From positions 1 to 9,823 of the forward strand of contig WFTN01000112.1 in the NCBI GenBank assembly GCA_015485455.1: a DNA stretch of 9,823 nt, written 5' to 3'. Each line of letters opens with the position of its first letter. Positions within the stretch are counted from its first letter, which is position 1. This document shows, one piece after another, positions 6,784 to 9,823 of the stretch. Below the pieces are notes generated by a model, which saw nothing but the letters and a program-made list of their open reading frames with translations, made no database searches and was not told the DNA's origin. The position numbers and the translations under genes are program-made. The DNA comes from Planctomycetota bacterium (GTDB taxonomy: Bacteria > Planctomycetota > GCA-002687715 > DRQF01).

Positions 6784-7590
6784 CTATTTACTTCCGACGA
6801 TATAGGCCAACCACCCTTCTTGATTCTCAACGACTTTGGCAGGTTCGTAAACCCCGGTTTCTTCACCATCGTCGTCTTCCAATTCCCAGTAGACCGTCGC
6901 GTCCTTAAACCCAACTTCCTCCAAGGCCTCAACCACTTCTTGAGGCGTCCACAAGCGCCAATCATAAGTAAAGGCCCGGCTCATCTTGGGGCCCTTGGCG
7001 AATTCAAAATGGATATGGTTGAGCACAGTATTGTCGATGGGGTTGTATGCCGCTTGGTCCCAAACGTAGGTGAAACCTTCCTCGATCGCGCGGCGTTCTT
7101 CTAAGACAACTTGAGCTTCCGAGCCGCCATAAATGTCGAGGACGAAAATGCCATCGTCAGCGAGAGACTTGAGAACACATTCAAAGTACTTCAACAATTC
7201 TTTACGTTTCTTGAATATGAAATAGCTGAAGTTCATGGCGGCACAAATGTCGAATTTCTTACGCGACACGCTCACGACATTTTTTTCTTCTAAGCTGACT
7301 CGCTTGGCATCTTCGCCTAAGGGGTCAATATTGTGCTCTTGGCCGTAAGCAAGAACTTCCGTGTCTAAGTCGTAGCCAACCGCCGTTCGCTTCTTATCCT
7401 TCTTAACCCATTCTGCTGCTGATAAAGCCGTGCCGCAGAAATCTTCTCGCAAGGTGAGAGCTTGCCGTCCCCGGAGTTTCATGAACGTTTCGCTCAAGAA
7501 CTCCTCCTCCTGTTCAACGTTTTGCACACTGAGTTGATAAAGGACATGGCGGTTGCTTTTCTTCGCAGACCAATAACTCTTACGGGCCAT
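6784..7590 (-). CDS. Class I SAM-dependent methyltransferase, substrate unknown
   Basis: This is a 268-residue protein with a Rossmann-type methyltransferase core. The SAM-binding region is the unusual motif I LREDFCGTALSAAEW (47-61), followed by GYDLD (72-76) whose acidic residues would hold the ribose. A motif IV-like stretch FDICAAMNFSYFIF is at 113-126, and the beta-5 strand GIFVLDIYGG is at 147-156. The C-terminal part holds WTPQEVVEALEEVGF (214-228) and an acidic stretch near 237-244, and ends in QEGWLAYIVGS. I chose ATG 7590 because it lies one base after the folA stop and begins a sensible N-terminus; the longer open frame to 7791 runs through folA in another frame. Its own Shine-Dalgarno sequence is weak, so it probably relies on coupling to folA. 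It is the last gene of the thyA-folA operon. The fold is confident; the target is not identifiable. Confidence 0.87.
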   Translation of the reverse strand: MARKSYWSAKKSNRHVLYQLSVQNVEQEEEFLSETFMKLRGRQALTLREDFCGTALSAAEWVKKDKKRTAVGYDLDTEVLAYGQEHNIDPLGEDAKRVSLEEKNVVSVSRKKFDICAAMNFSYFIFKKRKELLKYFECVLKSLADDGIFVLDIYGGSEAQVVLEERRAIEEGFTYVWDQAAYNPIDNTVLNHIHFEFAKGPKMSRAFTYDWRLWTPQEVVEALEEVGFKDATVYWELEDDDGEETGVYEPAKVVENQEGWLAYIVGSK

Positions 7591-7591
7591 A

Positions 7592-8095
7592 TTAGCGCTT
7601 TCGTTCCAAGGTGAGAAAACTGTAGTCGTAGGCATTCTTGTCGTCAGCCTCGTGACGTTCACGGGCGACCTCTTCCCAATCGTTGAGATCAAAGAACGGA
7701 AAGTGAGTATCACCTGTGAGCTCCCCATGAACGCGGGTGAGGTAAAGGCGATCAGCTTTGGGCAAGAAAGCTCGATAAATGGTTGACCCACCGATGATCA
7801 TCACTTCAGGGACAACCCCACAGGCCTCAATGGCCTGGGTGAGATCCGAAACAACCATGGCACCTTCTGCTTTGAACTCAGGATTTGAAGTCACGACAAT
7901 ATTGAGGCGTTGAGGAAGAGGTCGGCCAATCGATTCCCAAGTTTTGCGCCCCATGATGATCGGCTTGCCAATCGTCAGACTCTTGAAGTGTTTGAGGTCA
8001 GCGGAAAGACGCCATGGCAAATCTCCCTCACGTCCAATGAGGTTGTTTTCGTCCATGGCGACAATAAGAGATAGGCGAGTGGGTGGTTGGCTCAT
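7592..8095 (-). CDS. folA: Dihydrofolate reductase
   Basis: This 167-residue cytoplasmic enzyme reduces dihydrofolate to tetrahydrofolate with NADPH, close to the usual size of about 160. Family motifs are clear: [19 protein letters not shown] (10-28), with the active-site Trp28; the catalytic acid Asp33 in LSADLKHFK; the NADPH-binding [13 protein letters not shown] (49-61); the IGGSTIY loop (101-107); and DTHFP (129-133), with the conserved Thr130. All catalytic residues are present. The start ATG overlaps the thyA stop as ATGA (8095-8092) and the gene has little Shine-Dalgarno sequence of its own, so translation is likely coupled to thyA. Biochemically it regenerates the folate that ThyA oxidises. 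Confidence 0.97.
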   Translation of the reverse strand: MSQPPTRLSLIVAMDENNLIGREGDLPWRLSADLKHFKSLTIGKPIIMGRKTWESIGRPLPQRLNIVVTSNPEFKAEGAMVVSDLTQAIEACGVVPEVMIIGGSTIYRAFLPKADRLYLTRVHGELTGDTHFPFFDLNDWEEVARERHEADDKNAYDYSFLTLERKR

Positions 8096-8886
8096 ACGGC
8101 GATAGGGGCTTTGATTCCCGGGTGACTCTGATAGTCGACGATCTTGATATCATCGAAGGTAAATTGATCTATGTCGGTAATGGACGGATTGAGCTCTAAT
8201 CTTGGCAAGGCCATGGGCTTTCGGCTCAATTGTAGGTCTGCTTGTTCCATGTGATTATTGTAGAGATGAACATCACCAAATGTATGAACGAAATCTCCGA
8301 CTTCCAAATCGGTTACCTGAGCAATCATGTGAGTGAGGAGAGCGTAGGAGGCGATGTTGAATGGCACTCCCAAGAATACGTCTGCAGATCTTTGATAGAG
8401 CTGGCAGGAAAGCTTGCCGTCGGCCACGTAGAATTGAAACAAAGCATGGCAAGGTTGTAGAGCCATGTCTGCCAATTGGCCAACATTCCAGGCGCTCACC
8501 AAAATGCGACGGCTATCCGGTACGGTTTTCAGCAGATGGATGGCTTCTTTTATTTGATCAATCGTTTCACCATTAGGGGCCAGCCAATGGCGCCACTGAG
8601 CACCGTAGACCGGGCCTAAGTCGCCATTTTCATCGGCCCAAGCGTCCCAGATTTTCACTCCATGCTGCTTCAGGTAAGCAATATTGGTGTCGCCTTTGAG
8701 AAACCAGAGCAACTCATGAATGATGCTCTTCATGTGGAGCTTCTTGGTTGTCACCGCTGGAAAGCCCGCGCTGAGATCAAAACGAAGCTGATGACCAAAG
8801 ACACTCATGGTCCCTGTACCGGTGCGGTCGCCCTTTTGGACACCTTCGTCTTTGATTCTTGCGAGCAATTCCAAGTATGGCAGCAT
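8092..8886 (-). CDS. thyA: Thymidylate synthase
   Basis: This 264-residue enzyme has the same length as the E. coli protein. It methylates dUMP to dTMP using 5,10-methylenetetrahydrofolate and releases dihydrofolate. The phosphate-binding Arg21 lies in GDRTGTGT, and [16 protein letters not shown] is at 57-72. The catalytic nucleophile is Cys146 in LQPCHALFQ. Arg166-Ser167 and Asp169 in [10 protein letters not shown], Asn177 in PFNIASY and His207/Tyr209 in DVHLYNNH complete the nucleotide site. Position 168 is Ala where E. coli has Cys, a substitution tolerated in the family. ATG 8886 is chosen for its ideal AAGGAA (8899-8894) and its match to the family N-terminus; the open frame continues to 9030 but that extension is not ThyA-like. 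It is the first gene of the operon with folA and the methyltransferase. Confidence 0.97.
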   Translation of the reverse strand: MLPYLELLARIKDEGVQKGDRTGTGTMSVFGHQLRFDLSAGFPAVTTKKLHMKSIIHELLWFLKGDTNIAYLKQHGVKIWDAWADENGDLGPVYGAQWRHWLAPNGETIDQIKEAIHLLKTVPDSRRILVSAWNVGQLADMALQPCHALFQFYVADGKLSCQLYQRSADVFLGVPFNIASYALLTHMIAQVTDLEVGDFVHTFGDVHLYNNHMEQADLQLSRKPMALPRLELNPSITDIDQFTFDDIKIVDYQSHPGIKAPIAV

Positions 8887-8893
8887 GGGTCGT

Positions 8894-8899
8894 TTCCTT
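8894..8899 (-). promoter_or_regulatory. Ribosome binding site of thyA
   Basis: AAGGAA on the minus strand lies seven bases before ATG 8886 and decides this start over upstream in-frame codons. Confidence 0.75.
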
Positions 8900-8905
8900 C
8901 TGGTT

Positions 8906-9076
8906 GGCAGAGAGTAACGAACCCTGGGGACTTGCATCTCTGCCCCGCGCACCAGGATCTCCAGACTGGTCGCGAGATTCACCCAATCAGCATAAGCTTC
9001 ACAAAGCAAACGACTTACAGAGCAACACATGGAAGGTGTTGAGGTTGATTCCGGAGGCGAAAGTCGGTAGATTGGG
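8906..9076 (-). promoter_or_regulatory. Candidate structured leader of the thyA mRNA
   Basis: Read in the thyA sense, this region can form several mutually compatible helices. A 7-bp helix (9070-9076 with 8982-8988) encloses a 6-bp helix (9061-9066 with 9011-9016), which in turn encloses a 6-bp hairpin with a 7-base loop (9036-9041 with 9023-9028). The 7-bp helix also encloses a 4-bp hairpin (8996-9007). Downstream is a 9-bp stem with one bulge (8971-8974 plus 8966-8970 with 8946-8949 plus 8951-8955). Almost abutting it is an 8-bp stem (8937-8944 with 8906-8913), ending six bases before the ribosome binding site. Several of these helices would be expected by chance in a region this long, so this is a hypothesis. 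I do not recognise a known riboswitch, and I found no clear promoter for thyA. Confidence 0.25.
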
Positions 9077-9109
9077 CCAGACCATCCCTACCAGCAATGA
9101 GATCAAAGC

Positions 9110-9823
9110 ATGCCTAAGCAGGAACTCGAATCTGCATCCGCCCGGGCTTCAGAGCCAACAGACGAAGAATTGATGAACGCCTATCGGGTGGCTTCCCGGT
9201 GTCGGGCCACCGAAGAGTACATTGTACGCTTGGTAAACAAGGGCGAAGTCAAATTTGCAATCTGGGGACCTGGTGAAGAGATCCACGGCACAGCCACAGC
9301 TTTGGCACTGTCCCGCTTTGTCTCTCCCGACAACTTCGGCCTCATTCCCCACTACCGTTCCGGGGCTTTGTGTGCCATGTGGTGCGAACTGAACAATCGT
9401 GAGCACTTCACCCGTGACGTCTTGCGCCAGCAATTCTCGAAAGACACGGATGTCATGAGCCGAGGTCGGCAGATGGTTTACCATCTGCACATGCCGGAGG
9501 TCGGGATTCTTCCGGTTCAAAGCCCTGTGGGAATGCAATTGGGCAAGGCCGCAGGCTATGGCATGGGTTTCCGATTCAAGAACATCAAAGATGGCATCAC
9601 CATGGGTGTCATTGGCGACGGTACATCCGCAGAAGGTGATCTTCATGATGCCATGATGGCCTGTTCTGTCTGGCAGTTGCCTACCATCATCATGATTACC
9701 GACAATGGCATCGCGATTTCGACCACCAAGGAGGAAGGGCGAGGCATCAAAGACTTCGCCTCCTATGCCGAAGGATTCCAGATCAAGCATTTCAGCTGCG
9801 ATGGCCGAGATTTCTGGGACACC
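9110..9823 (+). CDS. E1-alpha-type 2-oxoacid dehydrogenase (partial, 5' part)
   Basis: The open frame runs off the window after 238 residues. It matches the thiamine-diphosphate E1 component of 2-oxoacid dehydrogenase complexes (pyruvate or branched-chain type), which decarboxylates the oxoacid and passes the acyl group to lipoyl E2. Support comes from the N-terminal helix ELMNAYRVASRCRATEE (20-36), WGPGEEIHGTATALAL (52-67, where family members have G-x-G-x-E-A), PHYRSGAL (80-87) and SRGRQMVYH (117-125). The ThDP-binding motif begins GDGTSAEGD (169-177) and ends near Asn199 in ITDNGIAIST. The ATG at 9110 follows an in-frame stop (9098-9100) but has a poor Shine-Dalgarno sequence; ATG 9173 is an alternative that starts just before the conserved helix. 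The C-terminal part is unseen, so an alpha-only protein and an alpha-beta fusion are both possible. It is divergent from thyA. Confidence 0.88.
   Translation, partial: MPKQELESASARASEPTDEELMNAYRVASRCRATEEYIVRLVNKGEVKFAIWGPGEEIHGTATALALSRFVSPDNFGLIPHYRSGALCAMWCELNNREHFTRDVLRQQFSKDTDVMSRGRQMVYHLHMPEVGILPVQSPVGMQLGKAAGYGMGFRFKNIKDGITMGVIGDGTSAEGDLHDAMMACSVWQLPTIIMITDNGIAISTTKEEGRGIKDFASYAEGFQIKHFSCDGRDFWDT

Noticed and set aside
7591..7791. Longer methyltransferase starting inside folA
   Set aside because: The extra residues are folA read in another frame; ATG 7590, one base after the folA stop, is the natural coupled start.
8887..9030. N-terminal extension of thyA to an upstream start
   Set aside because: The first 48 residues do not resemble ThyA. 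The ATG at 8886 has an ideal ribosome binding site and gives exactly the usual length of 264.
9149..9790. 213-codon minus-strand open frame opposite the E1 gene
   Set aside because: The plus-strand frame encodes a recognisable E1 protein with an intact ThDP motif; the reverse frame is a shadow with no domain-like sequence.

Overview
The window is an ordinary-looking stretch of bacterial chromosome of roughly balanced base composition, with nine well-supported protein genes and possibly the tail of a tenth. I see no insertion sequence, phage gene, CRISPR array, tRNA or rRNA. The organism is probably Gram-negative: one gene encodes a lipoprotein-type cell-wall amidase, which makes sense in an outer-membraned, peptidoglycan-containing cell. 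The mix of a secreted endonuclease/exonuclease/phosphatase protein, a DUF2007-like membrane protein and an atypical E1 dehydrogenase would fit a planctomycete/PVC or deltaproteobacterial-type lineage. That placement is only an impression, and the sequence alone does not settle it.

Layout: (1) 63-1178 (+) encodes a secreted EEP-fold metallohydrolase, perhaps coupled to a gene entering from the left edge. (2) On the minus strand lie an NDUFA9-like SDR protein (2784-1894) and then a small DUF2007-like protein with two membrane segments (1807-1259), convergent with the first gene. (3) Divergent from the SDR gene is a lipoprotein N-acetylmuramoyl-L-alanine amidase (2875-3894, +). (4) After a 279-base gap comes an overlapping pair (4174-5091 and 5084-6700, +) for an ABC-2 exporter of the NatA/NatB type, closed by a strong hairpin terminator at 6721-6768. 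(5) A compact minus-strand operon follows: thyA (8886-8092), folA (8095-7592) and a class I SAM-dependent methyltransferase (7590-6784). The first two genes overlap by four bases and the last two are one base apart. (6) Divergent from thyA is the start of an E1-alpha-type 2-oxoacid dehydrogenase gene (9110 to the window end).

Functional logic: ThyA makes dTMP and turns methylenetetrahydrofolate into dihydrofolate. FolA reduces dihydrofolate back to tetrahydrofolate, so the two form a textbook cycle. The methyltransferase sharing this operon has no assigned job. The amidase and exporter concern the cell envelope. The E1 subunit belongs to central or branched-chain acid metabolism.

The least explained non-coding stretch is the 223 bases between thyA and the E1 gene. 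In the thyA sense, nested and adjacent inverted repeats run almost up to the thyA ribosome binding site and could fold into a structured mRNA leader. I found no convincing evidence of a wholly new multi-gene system.
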